Origin: Monosporascus cannonballus
Taxonomy: Eukaryota > Ascomycota > Sordariomycetes > Xylariales
NCBI GenBank assembly: GCA_004154925.1
Contig: QJNS01000198.1
Coordinates: 62,001 to 126,000, forward strand
Reading direction: 5' to 3'
DNA: 64,000 bases
This document shows positions 52,801-63,634 of this stretch, piece by piece (positions within the stretch are counted from its first letter, which is position 1; each line of letters starts with the position of its first letter). The notes beneath the pieces were generated by a model that was not told the DNA's origin, did no database searches, and worked only from the letters and a program-made list of their open reading frames with translations. The translations under genes and the position numbers were made by a program.

Positions 52801-53360
52801 GGCAGTAACAGCGGTAGCGGCGGCGGCGGCAGCGTCCGCGTACGTTATGCATATTACATAAATACAAATAGCCGTAACGTATTAAACTTAAAAAAATATT
52901 TATTATAATTATTATTAATAGGTTTAAATAAAATTATTTAATAATAATTATAATTAATAATTAATATACTTAATAATTTATAATATACATAACGTATATA
53001 CAAAAAATTTAAAAAATTATATTTAATAATAATATCGTAATTATTTTTTCTTAGTATAAGGTATTTATAAAATTATTATGCGAATCGAAAAAAAAAAGAA
53101 AAAAGATTTCAATATGCGAAAATAATAAAAAAAATAAACGGACAAAACGTAAACTCCATTATTTTATTACCTGTTATTACAGTAATAATAAAGGAAAACA
53201 AATATAATAATAATTTTTCCTTCATATATCTAATATATATATAACTTATTTTTTATTAATTAAATTAATTAATTATATTATTTTTTTTGTTATGATAGTT
53301 GTTTGGAAATCATAAAAATTACGATAAGCAGATTTAAAAGAGCATTTTTTTATTTTGGGG
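46894..53360 (+). mobile_element. Ty1/Copia-type LTR retrotransposon, RIP-destroyed
   Basis: Relics on the plus strand follow Copia order. A gag-like region lies at about 47,200-48,150. A protease-like LID..GAK at 48,321-48,350 is followed by a GAG-pre-integrase-like segment (HVNII-type YYVNIIS) at about 48,520-48,600. Integrase probably spans 48,700-50,000. Reverse transcriptase spans about 50,960-51,300, with the catalytic VDD read as VNN at 51,236-51,244, and RNase H about 51,470-51,900 (ETRILLI...D...TETQR). RT after integrase separates Copia from Gypsy. Many stops occur. LTR boundaries could not be fixed; the sequence after ~52,140 is 3' untranslated DNA and possibly LTR. Confidence 0.7.
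52430..52870. other. CpG-rich block inside the RIP-destroyed Copia region
   Basis: Locally GC-rich (runs such as GCGGTAGCGGCGGCGGCGGC) with CpG abundant but TpG/CpA scarce and TpA frequent. No gene is supported; the 63-codon minus-strand frame of Arg/Tyr-rich composition is a by-product of the bias. It probably was a GC-rich segment of the element in which CpA sites were removed and CpG sites spared. Confidence 0.5.
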
Positions 53361-53481
53361 GTGTATCGTGGAATAGGGGTATCTGTGTTAGTTATCAAAC
53401 TTTACAGCACCCGGAAGAACTTTATTCCGGCGCTCCCACAGTATATAAAGAGCTTTCTAGCTACCGCTCCTTGGAGCTCAA
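53361..53481 (+). pseudogene. Duplicated exon-2 fragment of the DUF3632-like gene
   Basis: Aligns with 46,707-46,825: both read (GTGT..)CGTGGAATAGGGGTATC and CACCCGGAAGAA. This copy has an extra TA near its start and several C-to-T and G-to-A changes (CAAGCTCCAC to CAAACTTTAC, CTTCCTGGC to CTTTCTAGC). Homology begins abruptly at the exon boundary with no intron or exon 1 in front. It is continuous, across the Gypsy insertion, with the gene's 3' part at 60,252. It is therefore the left end of the second copy. Confidence 0.75.
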
Positions 53482-53867
53482 TGTTACGACCCGACAAGCT
53501 CCGGTCTCAAGAAACGGTCAGGCAGGATCACACGGACCACCTCCCGGGTCACGTAATAGTAATCACTGCCAAGCCAATAATCATCAATAATCAAAAATAA
53601 TCCCAAGTAATCGTAATTACCACCAACGGCATAATTACAAGTAATTAAGCTAAAAAAGAAAAGGATATATACGTTTATTAATCCCATAATTTAAATAACT
53701 TTAATTTATAATATTTATTAATATTAATTGTTTGTAATAAAATAATTCCGGTATTATGAAATATAATATAATTACTATATCCATTATTTAAATTTCCACG
53801 ATATTTCTATTAATATAAACCCGTCGACTTAAGGTTTAATAATTGGTTAAACCGCCTAGCCGTTATA
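53482..53867 (+). repeat. 5' LTR, 386 bp
   Basis: Begins TGTTACGACCCGAC and ends CTAGCCGTTATA, where the original ...GTCACA has become ...GTTATA. It is the same length as the 3' LTR and differs from it largely by transitions. Confidence 0.9.
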
Positions 53868-56800
53868 TGTTACAAGCTTTTGTTTAATAATACCGTTAAA
53901 CTTTAAGCAATATTCAATACTGTTAAAATATCGACCAGCATTTAGGAAACCCCTATTTAGCAGCTTTAGGCTCGAATTCGGGAGCTGGAAAAAGAAGTCC
54001 GATAATTTAGGGTTATACCTACCTAACCCTCTTTCGTTCGCATAAAGCCAAAGAAACCGGAACTTTACGATGGAAAAAAACAACCCTTAAACCTTCTTAA
54101 CTTAGGTACGAATTTATTTTCGCTTTTTAAATCTTAATAACCTAGCGGATATAATCCTAATAATAAGAATATGCCTAATAAAAAATGCGGATAATTAATT
54201 TAAACTTATTATGAAAAACTTTTTAAAAATAAAAAAAGTAAATAAGAAAAATTTTACTAATAAAATCTTTTTAATTTATACCAATTTCGAAAATAAAGTG
54301 CATAATAATTTCGGCAATCCGGATAAAAAATGATTAACGATTTAACAACTTTTATAATTCCGATAAAAAAGATCCGCGTTTAAGTACGTTATAACCTTTA
54401 AGGGTTTTACGGCTAAGACCGGATAAAAAGATAACAAAACTAACGCCTTTATTAATATATTTTATAAAGGGTTAAAAAACGATATAAAAAATTAAATTAT
54501 TTAAATTAAACAATTAATTACCCTGGACCGGTATATCCTAAAAGTAATTAAAATTAATAACCGATAATTTAAAAAATAACAGAAAAAAAAAGGATAATAC
54601 GTTTTACGTTCGGGATATAAATTTAACTAGGGGAAAAAATAAAACGTATCTTTTACTTTTTATAGAACGGCGCCAAAACTTATGGAATTCGGCGTTACCT
54701 ACAGATAAAATTGGAACCAGATTAAATGCTTTAATTGTGGCAAAATAAGACATAAAGCTTATAAATATAAAAAACCCAAAAAATTACGATAGGATAACTG
54801 GACCCTTATACCAGAAGAATAATCCAGGAATAACCAAGAAAACGATAATAATGTTATTAACATAATCCAAACCAAATACGTATCAGGCTTTAAACAAAAG
54901 GTCCAATAAGAATTATTACGATAAAAGATTCGACGAAAAATACGAAAAACTAGAAAGCTAGCTTAATAAATATTACGAACATAATAAGAAACGCTATAAG
55001 GATAATTATACGAATACCGGGATTAAATAGAAAAACTTTACCCCGAAATATTTGATCGATACGGCAAAATGCATACCATATATTATCAACAACGAAAATA
55101 TCCCGATTACGAAAAATGGAAATAATATATTTACGCATGAATTATTTGCATATATTATAAGAGATTCGATTTTTTAAACCGTACTAGGTATAATAAAAAT
55201 AACAAATAATAATATCGATAACTTCGAACCATAGCCCTAGAAAATATTTAATAATTGGCCGAAACGGAAAGTTGGCCCGAAAAAAAATAATACCTGTAAA
55301 AAAACCTTTTTTATTATTATAAATAATATAATTACCAAATAAGAAAAAAGTTAATCCAGCGTACGGTAAAAAAATATTATTAGAAAACTATTACGGATTT
55401 CCATTTCGAATTAGTATTTACGGCTAACCTTTACAAAAAAAAACTATTAAGGAAAAAATACGTTAATTTACAGGAAATCTTTGGAACGATAGCTAAAACG
55501 ACGCATAATAAGATATAATTACAAACATAAAAGAACAATTTATTTAATAAAAAAAACTGTAAAAAAATTAAAAATAATTAATACGGCTTAAAGAAATAAT
55601 ACGCCGATAATAACGACAAATATAATAGCTTAACGCGCTATATACAGAAATACAAATAAAGTTCGATAAATTCGAATAAAAATTAAAAGAAAAAAATTAT
55701 TTATAAAAAAGCTACAAAATAACAAAACTTAAAGGAATTAAAGGGAACTCCTGAAAAAGGCTTTAAACGTAACGATTAAAAACGTTAACGACCTTATTAC
55801 GTTAAATATATAAATCGGAACGTATTGGTATACCGTAATGGTAAATTGAAAAATTTTAGGCGGAAATTATATTATACCGGATATGGGTAATAAGTTTAAT
55901 TTATTATGGAAATATAAATTAGAATTTTATATAATAATAAATACCGAAAGTTAGGAATTCGCTTACGATAACGGAAAAATTATATGCGAAATTAATTACT
56001 TTAAGATTTTTATCCAAAGACGATATTAAACGGTTAATTTTAATATCGTTTTATTCGGAAATTATAATATAATCTTAGGATTACTATAAATACGCCAGTA
56101 CGAAATTTTAATTAATGGCGGAACTGGCTAAATAAAGTTCATTTTATTTTTTATTAACAAATAAAAAGAAAAAAAATTAAGATTTTAATATTTGATCGAT
56201 AATGGCGACGAATGCAAATAAAAAGATATAATAAATACCTTATTACTTAAAAAAATAAAACATAAAAAAACGGATATTAAAAAAAATACGATATATCGTT
56301 ATTATTATTAGAACGAAATTAAAACAATTAAATAACGATCTGGAATAATAAGGACAATAACCCTAGAAATTAGAAAATCTAATTAATATGTTACCATAAT
56401 ATTACAGATATAAGCAGTTCTTTAAAAAGGAGCTCGATACGAAATTATTAGAACATAATGAATAAAACCATGAAATAATTTTTAAAAAAAGATTTTCGAC
56501 AAAATTTTACCTTATTTATAATTTTAACGGAAACGAATTATGCATTTTTAAAAAATACCTAAAAGATTAGTTATAAAAAAGATGGATTTAATTTTCGAAA
56601 TTACTAATAAAATATTTAATATTTTTTATATTAAAAAAACGGAAAATTACAATTTATAATTAATTATCGATAATTAAACGATATTATTATTAAAAATTAA
56701 ATATTATTACCCTTAATTACGGAAATAAAAAAACCGATTTTACGGAATTAAATAATTTACAGCATTCGATTTTAAAAATAAATATGACCTTATTAAAATT

Positions 56801-59800
56801 AAGAAAGAATATAAATGGAAAATAACTTTTAAGATAAAATACGGATTATTTAAATATTTGGTTATACTAATAAAATTTATAAATATATTAGTAACTTTTT
56901 AACGAATAATTAATTACGTATTACGAAAATATCTTAATATTTTTGTCGTTTGTTATCTCGATAATATTCTTATTTTTTCGGAAATAAAAAAATATATATA
57001 TAAAATACGTTCGTAAAATTCTTTAAGTTTTATAAAACGCAAAATTACTTATTAATATAGAAAAAAGTTAATTTTATATATAAAAAATAAAATATCTGGG
57101 ATATATTATTACCTTAGGACATATTAGGATAAACTCCAAGAAAATCGCTGTAATTACAAAATAATAAACGCCAAACATAATTAAAGAAATATAGGCATTT
57201 TTTGGATTCGTTAATTATTACAGAAAATTTATTCGAAACTTTAGTAAAATAATTATATCCTTAACGAATTTCATAAAAAATTTTTAAATAAATATTAAAT
57301 ACGGAAAAAATATTTTAAGATATTAAAAATACAATTATTAACGAATTAATATTAATTATATATAATTTAAACCGTTTCGTTAAATTAAAAACCGATATTT
57401 CGGATTACGTATTAAGCGCAATAATCAAATAACGAAATAATTAAGATCAATTATATTTTATTATATTTTTTTCGTATAAATTAAAAAAAACCGAACTTAA
57501 TTACGGTATTCCAAATAAGGAATTTATGGCTATTATTATGGCATTTCGAAAATTTAGGTATTTTTTAAGAGAAAATTTATACCAGATTAAAGTTTATACG
57601 GATTATTAAAATTTTATCCGATTTACCACGATTAAGGAATTTATAAAATAATAATTAAAATATGCGGAAAAATTGACGAATTTCGATTTCGTTATTATTT
57701 ATAAAAAAATTAAAAAACAATAAAATAAATATTTTAAATAAGTAATTAAATTTTGAAAAAAAATTAATTAAAATTAGCTATATAATTTTTGATATTATTA
57801 TAAAAAAATATTTACGCTTATGACAAATTGCGATAATTCGGGTAATACCTTATAATATATATTAAAAAATTTAATAACATAATAATGGTTTTTTAAAAAC
57901 GGATAAAATACAAATTTTAAAAGAATGTTAAAAAGATTTAGTACGAAAAATATATGAATATTAATTATACGGATATCCAGAGATTTATAAAACTTTAAAA
58001 CGATTTTAATATATATTTTTTTTTCTTAAAATAAAATTAACGATATAAAAAATTATACGGTAATACGATATTTATGCCAAAGCAAAGATTCGACGACATA
58101 AGTTATACGGAGAACTATAGCCATTATTAATTATAAAATAACCATAGTATTTAATTATATTCGATTTTATTATTAAGTTTTTTATATTAAAAATTTTAAT
58201 TACTGAAATATATTACGATAATATTTTCGTAATAGTTAACTGATTTACGAAATTTTCTTATTTTTTATTATATTATAAAGATATAAACGTTAAATAGTTA
58301 ATATATATTTTTTTAAAATATATCTTTAATATGTATAAATTATTAATAAAAATTATATTAAATAAAGAATTAATATTTGTATTAAAATTTTGACAAGACC
58401 TTATAGTATAAATCGGTTTAAATTATAAATTATTTAACGTATTTAAACCTTAAATAAATAAATAAATAAAACGAATAAATTAAATTTTAAAAACTTATTT
58501 ATAATATTATATTAATTACGAATACAATAATTAGGTTAAAAAATTACCGATTATTTAATTAACTTATAATATTAGTTATTACGAAAGTATTAAAATAATA
58601 TTTACGAACGCAAATTTTGGTTTTATTTTAAAAGTTTATAAAGAAACGTGCAATAACGGTTTAATTAATATCAAAATAATCCTTACGTTAAAATAATTAT
58701 AATAATTATATTAAAAAATAAAAACAGAATTAAAATTCGTACGAAATTAAATAAACAAATATTATAATTAGAAAAAGTTAAAAGGATTAATTTTTAAAAA
58801 AAGGAAAATAGTTTTTTTTGCTATAAAAAATATTTAAACAGAACGATTTAACAAAAAATTCGATTTTAAATATATTAGCCTATATAAAATTGCCAAAAAA
58901 ATCTTAAAAAATAATTATTAATTAAAGTTTATATTAAAAGTTAAACTTTATTTAATTTTTTATATTTTTTATTCGAATTAATAGCAGATATAATTAAAGT
59001 ATATACGGCATAAAACGACGTAAAAATGAAAAACGAACGAATATACGAAATGAAAAAAATATTCGATATGCGAAAACAAAACGGACTTATTTAATATCTA
59101 ATTAAATGGAAAAAGTACCCAGATTCCGAAAATACCTGGGAACCCGTTAAAAACCTTATTAACGCTTAGCGCTTATTAAAGAATTTTTATTAATAATAAC
59201 GGGTATATCTTAATTAATAATCGATTAATTAATAACCGGGATATTAGGTTAATCGATTACGGCTTACGTTAACGTAATAGTCGTAACGGCAGCCTTTAAT
59301 TATTTTTATTCCCGATATTTTTATTTTTTTAACTTATTTAACGATTAAAATTTACGTTATATTATAATAACGCTTTTCGAACGAATTAACGCTTTTTATT
59401 TATGTAAACGAATAAAACGAAAAAAAAACTTTATTTATTTTTTTCTAATATTTACGTTAAGTTTTGAAATAAAGCTGCTAAAACTTTAATAATTGTTTTT
59501 CGGCAAACATTTTTTTACATTTTAAATGTTAATTTTTATAACGAATATTTTGTAAAAAAAAATGGATATACCGGTACCATTATAAAACTGATTCCAATTA
59601 ATATATTCCTTATATTTTAAAATATTTTTTATTATTTTATATTTTATGTTTTTCGAAAAATAATAAAAAATAAAGCATAATTTCGTAACCAAATTCGTTA
59701 AAGGCTTTTATAAGGTTAATACGACGAACGGTAAAAGAACGGGGAATACGACGAATTTTAAAAATACGAAATAACATAATTAAAGCAAAAAAAAGGGATA

Positions 59801-59835
59801 TTTAGCAAACGAAAAAAAAGAAGAAAAGAAATCTT

Positions 59836-59864
59836 AAGGGCAAGATTTGGGGAGGGGGGAAATC
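59836..59864 (+). promoter_or_regulatory. Polypurine tract
   Basis: A purine-rich run (GGGGAGGGGGGAAA core) directly before the 3' LTR, the expected plus-strand priming site of an LTR retrotransposon. Confidence 0.6.
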
Positions 59865-59865
59865 G

Positions 59866-60251
59866 TATTACGACCTAACAAATTCCGGTCTTAAGAAATG
59901 GTTAGGCAGGATTATACGGACCACCTCCCAGGTTACGTAATGGTAATTATTGCCAAGCTAGTGATTATCAATAATCAAAAGTAATTTTAAATAATCGTAA
60001 TTATTATTAATGGCGTAATTACGAATAATTAAGTTAAAAAGGAAAAGGATATATACGCTTATTAATCCCATAATTTAAATAATTTCAGCTTATAATATTT
60101 ATTAATATTAATCGTTTGTAATAAGGCATTTCCGGTATTAAGAGATGTAATACAGTTACTATATCCATTGTTCAGATTCTTACGATACTCCTGCCAACAT
60201 AAACCCGTCGACTTAAGGTTTAATAGTTGGTTAAACCGCCTAGCCGTCACA
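59866..60251 (+). repeat. 3' LTR, 386 bp
   Basis: Begins TATTACGACC (TG mutated to TA) and ends CTAGCCGTCACA, followed by target duplication CTCAA. Confidence 0.9.
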
Positions 60252-61051
60252 CTCAATTCTACGCAGACAATTATCACTTCCCACACTCTATGCAACCTTT
60301 TCTCGCGATCAGCCTAACTGTGACACCAGGAATGCTCCACGAGGAGGAATGGAGGATAGATAAGCCCGAAAACCACATTTTTTACGGCAGTTGGCAGCAG
60401 GGGGCTGAGGTCCCTATTTGCCTTCTCCGGAAGTATGTCTACCTACTTGCCTCGCAACTTTTCGCAGCCGGAGTCGTCCAGGAGGATATGTATTTCGTAA
60501 CCGCCATGCGAGTTACCCTCGAGACCCAAAACCCCGATTCCGACCTCAGGGGTTACCTAGCCGCCGCCGCAGAATGGATTTTATCCAGTGGCGAAACGCT
60601 TCGGAACTCGATTGAGAACCGCAAGACGACTCTTGATGGGTACGAATGCGGACCACTGTATAATATACTGCATAATCATGCTGGGAATGAGGGTTTTCTA
60701 CCCATGGATAGGTGTGAGATCCTGACATCACACACAGAAGCATATAACTGAAGAAAAGTGTATTAACAGGTTGCCTGACCTCTAGAAGGTCCTAGCTAGA
60801 AAGTGAAGGTAGCGAACCCTCCTTTTATACACGTAAATACAGGTGGAGCCGGGAGAAAAAGGTACCAGGGGTACAGGAAGTAATTTCTGCTAGTGCTGAC
60901 TGGCTTTACTAGGTCTGACAATAGGGAACGATGGAACTGGTGGCGAGACCGCTTCCAGGATCTCACCAAAGATATGCAGGGGGCTAGGCCATATGACGCT
61001 GCACGTATGATGAAGAAGTTTGAGGAAATTGTCGACTTTGCAGGAGATTAA
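60252..61051 (+). pseudogene. DUF3632-like gene, 3' part (5'-truncated)
   Basis: After the LTR the gene resumes (CTCAATTCTACGCAG) and stays open for about 135 codons. Key text includes GMLHEEEW, LASQLFAAGV, RVTLETQNPDSDLRG and AAAAEWILSSGETL. A later exon from about 60,913 reads RERWNWWRDRFQDL and ends with TAA at 61,049-61,051. This matches my recollection of the fungal DUF3632 family: Arl/asq-type helix, LE, aaaeWIl, then RWxxWRxRF near the end. Function is unknown. Joining the two exons requires an intron of ~255 bp (60,658-60,912), long for this locus. The segment is free of RIP but is cut from its 5' exons by the Gypsy element, so the locus is broken. Confidence 0.65.
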
Positions 61052-61602
61052 GGCTTGGAAGGATATGGAAGGCTGGTAAACAGAAAGCCCATGCTGGACG
61101 TTTGACGCCTTCTCTATCAAGGACGACTCATTCGGTACTCTGCACGACCTCGCGCCACTAGAGGACTACGGGGACGATGGCACTATATCTTTTGGTTTGA
61201 TGGAGGTTGCGACGCGATGCCGACGGTTTCCCATAGCTGCTAATATTTCCACTCCGTTTATATGCGATTTCCGGGTCCTAGGAACGCAGACGGCTTGAAT
61301 AGCTCTTAAACAATTCCATAATGAAACGATTCTTTGTACGAAGTTTAGCGGGCTTCTTTGTTTACCAAAAGGCACATGTATAATCCCCCTGAGATCTGTC
61401 GGCCTTCATATATATCCGGCCCACGTCGCGCCTCATGACCGAACGAAAGATACCCTTTCCCAAAGGGACTTCTTCATGCCGATAGGTGAGGACCACTTTT
61501 TATTTTCGTATGTCACTCATGTTTTATGATTACGACATGATTCTGGACCTAGAGAACCGTGAAAGTGAGCCGGAAAGACCGTGATACGTTAGATACAGCC
61601 CT
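61052..61602. other. GC-normal flank with a possible orphan exon
   Basis: On the plus strand a frame at 61,085-61,296 is open (WTFDAFSIKDDSFGTLHD, EDYGDDGTISFGLMEVATR) with protein-like composition but no ATG. An upstream AG (TAAACAG) could be an acceptor. A minus-strand frame at 61,166-61,375 overlaps it. A separate plus-strand open stretch at about 61,380-61,486 ends at a GTGAGG donor-like site. None is recognised. These may be remnants of a neighbouring gene. Confidence 0.35.
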
Positions 61603-61610
61603 GTCCGCGG

Positions 61611-62036
61611 TAGGGTTTGCAATGGGTACCCAATGGGTACCCACGGACTACCCACGACCGTGGGTGGTCTTGGCGTTTTCCCAAAAATACCCACGACTAC
61701 CCACCCACGAACTAACCACCCACGGGTACCTGTGGGTATTTTTGAGTGCGTACTGATCTGCGTACTAATCCGTATTTCCGCTAAAATATTCGCGTATACG
61801 GAACTACGCATTAAAACGAAAAGGTTAACCAATAAAAATTCCCATATTTTACTTGAATCGGAAACGTTATCGACATTATGGGCAATTCGGAATTTTAGGT
61901 ACCCACGGGTGGTTAGTCCGTGGGTAATTTTATTTTACCCACGTTCCCCTGTTAACCACCCACGTAAATTTTTACCCACCCACGGATACCCGTGGTAGGA
62001 AATTTTAGCGTGGGTTGGTGGGTAGTGCAAACCCTA
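61611..62036. mobile_element. hAT-type miniature element (MITE), 426 bp
   Basis: Bounded by a perfect 8-bp target duplication GTCCGCGG (61,603-61,610 and 62,037-62,044) and perfect 11-bp terminal inverted repeats TAGGGTTTGCA/TGCAAACCCTA. 8-bp duplications with short YAGGG-type termini are typical of the hAT superfamily. The subterminal regions hold at least 15 copies of CCCAC or GTGGG in both orientations, plus GGGTACCC palindromes, as expected for transposase-binding sites. No transposase is encoded, so it is non-autonomous. It shows little RIP. Confidence 0.85.
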
Positions 62037-62044
62037 GTCCGCGG

Positions 62045-63300
62045 CAGTGTCTCATCTTAGATCCCAACATTTTCCTCTAGGCTATGCGCAGAGCCTCATT
62101 CAGGACTCGGCTGATGACTGGAGGACGAGACCTCTAGGAACAACCAGATGTCTACTAGACACTCGCTCCAGATTAATCGCGATCGCCTCGGAAACGCGCT
62201 ATAAGAGGTCCGGACGTATCACCCATAGAACTGATCATCCAAGCCTTCTTTCCCAGGTGGCGGTGGTGACCGTTGTTTTACCGAGTGACAGGTCCTACCG
62301 TTGAACGATGGATTTGCCGGAAGGAATGGTTTCCAGACATCTTAGAGAAGTAGGCGTTGAGGAGTTTTTTACTATCAGAAAGCGCTGGGCATGAGGGGGA
62401 TTGGTTGGTGAAGTGGCTAAGAAGACTAGGACGACCAAATGATGGTAAGTAATATGGCTTGGTTCAGAAAGATCTCTAGCGCCATCCGGCCATATTATCC
62501 GGATGTACTTTCAACTGGTCGTAAAGTCAACCTTCTGTCACCATTTTTACACCTGTAGATTGGTGACTTCTCAACGGGCAGGGCTTTCAATCGTTATTTC
62601 GGTCATCAATGAGCAACTTAAGGGGACATACTGGAGCAAGCCAACACAATGCCTCAGCATAGCATACTGGGGAAACCCTGTCAAACCCAGGCGTCTTATC
62701 TTTAATAATGTATGCACCTGCCGTATATAGCACTTTACGACTTAGTTGTAGCATTAAAACGACTTTCAGCGGCCTAGGAAAGCCCCTTTGGACGATTGAA
62801 CTATGGATGACTGGAATAGTCTGGCCCTTCTGGCAACAGGAGGCAGATTGCAGTTACTTAGGTATTTGAGTAGGTAAGTAGGTAGTTGTTGATCTGATGT
62901 TGTGGCGAGGTATGTCCGTGTTAATCAGCCGGATGGATGACTGGGCGCAGCAATGATTTGGAGGAGTCAGGAACTCATGCAAAGTGATCACCAAAAGAAC
63001 AAAATATGCAACGCTCTTGCCACTTACTCAGTCGGTCCTGAGCTTTTGACGGCATCTATTCACACAACTATCACATATGCATATGCTCGGTGGTTATTGC
63101 TTCTATCGTGAACTGAAGTTGAAATCAACACAAGTAGACCGCAGTCTCCGAGTTTCTGAAACGGTTATGTGTGCTCCACCATGGAATCATAGATACGCAG
63201 CCAGATCCGGCTTACATCAGGCTATGTGGAAGGCGCTCTTCCCTGGCCAATACCCTTTCCCAGTGGTGACATATATAGAATGTTTGTGTTGAGCGAGTCG
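62045..63300. other. GC-normal region, no recognised gene
   Basis: Several 65-85-codon frames exist but none shows a domain, signal peptide or consistent splice pattern. A plus-strand stretch at about 62,305-62,450 (EWFPDILEK, GDWLVKWLRRLGRPND) reads like protein interrupted by a stop and could be part of a decayed gene. Confidence 0.35.
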
Positions 63301-63634
63301 TAGTTTCTCGCTCTAGGGCTACTAAGCTATGGGCAAGACCTGTGTAGGCCGATTTGTTCAGGTGTTTATGTTACCCATTCTTCCAGTCTTACACTTTTCT
63401 CTCCCTCTTCTCCGCCTCGTCGCCGCGCATTTTTTCGCCAGTCATATCCTTTTTGGTTTCTACCCAACTCGGATCAAGTATCACTATTCCGATAACGTTG
63501 TCTCTGTGGTCCGAATTACCAATAATACCGTTTCACTTGCTGCTTCGCTGCTATCGAATCTCTCGCCTACATCACCAACCATTCATTACCCCAAGACGAC
63601 TCAACGCCAAGGCAACACATAACCATCAACCAAG
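63301..63634 (+). promoter_or_regulatory. Promoter and 5' UTR of the secreted-protein gene
   Basis: A pyrimidine-rich tract (CTTTTCTCTCCCTCTTCTCC, about 63,395) lies upstream of a start in good fungal context (CAACCAAGATGAAG). Open frames of 94-97 codons across this stretch are low-complexity products of the pyrimidine bias. Confidence 0.45.

Larger units (their letters stand above)
53482..60251 (+). mobile_element. Full-length Gypsy chromovirus, RIP-destroyed
   Basis: A 6,770-bp element inserted in the DUF3632-like gene, with a perfect CTCAA target duplication (53,477-53,481 and 60,252-60,256). LTRs are 386 bp each. Relics in order on the plus strand are: gag CCHC knuckle (C-F-N-C-G-K...H, last Cys changed to Tyr) at 54,727-54,768; retropepsin-like region ~55,800-56,110; reverse transcriptase ~56,470-57,010 with YLDN in place of YLDD at 56,955-56,966; RNase H (KTDISDYVLSA) ~57,385-57,430; integrase ~57,720-58,700 (YYDNIFVIV); chromodomain ~59,058-59,200 (YLIKWKKYP, ENTWEP). 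A purine-rich tract precedes the 3' LTR. Stops throughout; inactive. Confidence 0.92.

Noticed and set aside
52676..52867. Arg/Tyr-rich minus-strand frame of 63 codons
   Set aside because: A product of CpG/TpA bias in a RIP-altered GC-rich block; no protein features.
60227..60251. Start of the long frame at 60,227 (MVKPPSRHT) as the gene's N-terminus
   Set aside because: These codons lie inside the 3' LTR. The host sequence begins at 60,252, so this ATG is an insertion artefact.
61559..61998. Pro/Thr/His-rich frames of 65-121 codons
   Set aside because: They translate the CCCACG/GTGGG repeats of the hAT miniature element on both strands.
61611..62036. Telomere-like repeat tract because of TAGGG and CCCAC motifs
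   Set aside because: Motifs are irregular and in both orientations, and the block is bounded by TIRs and an 8-bp TSD.
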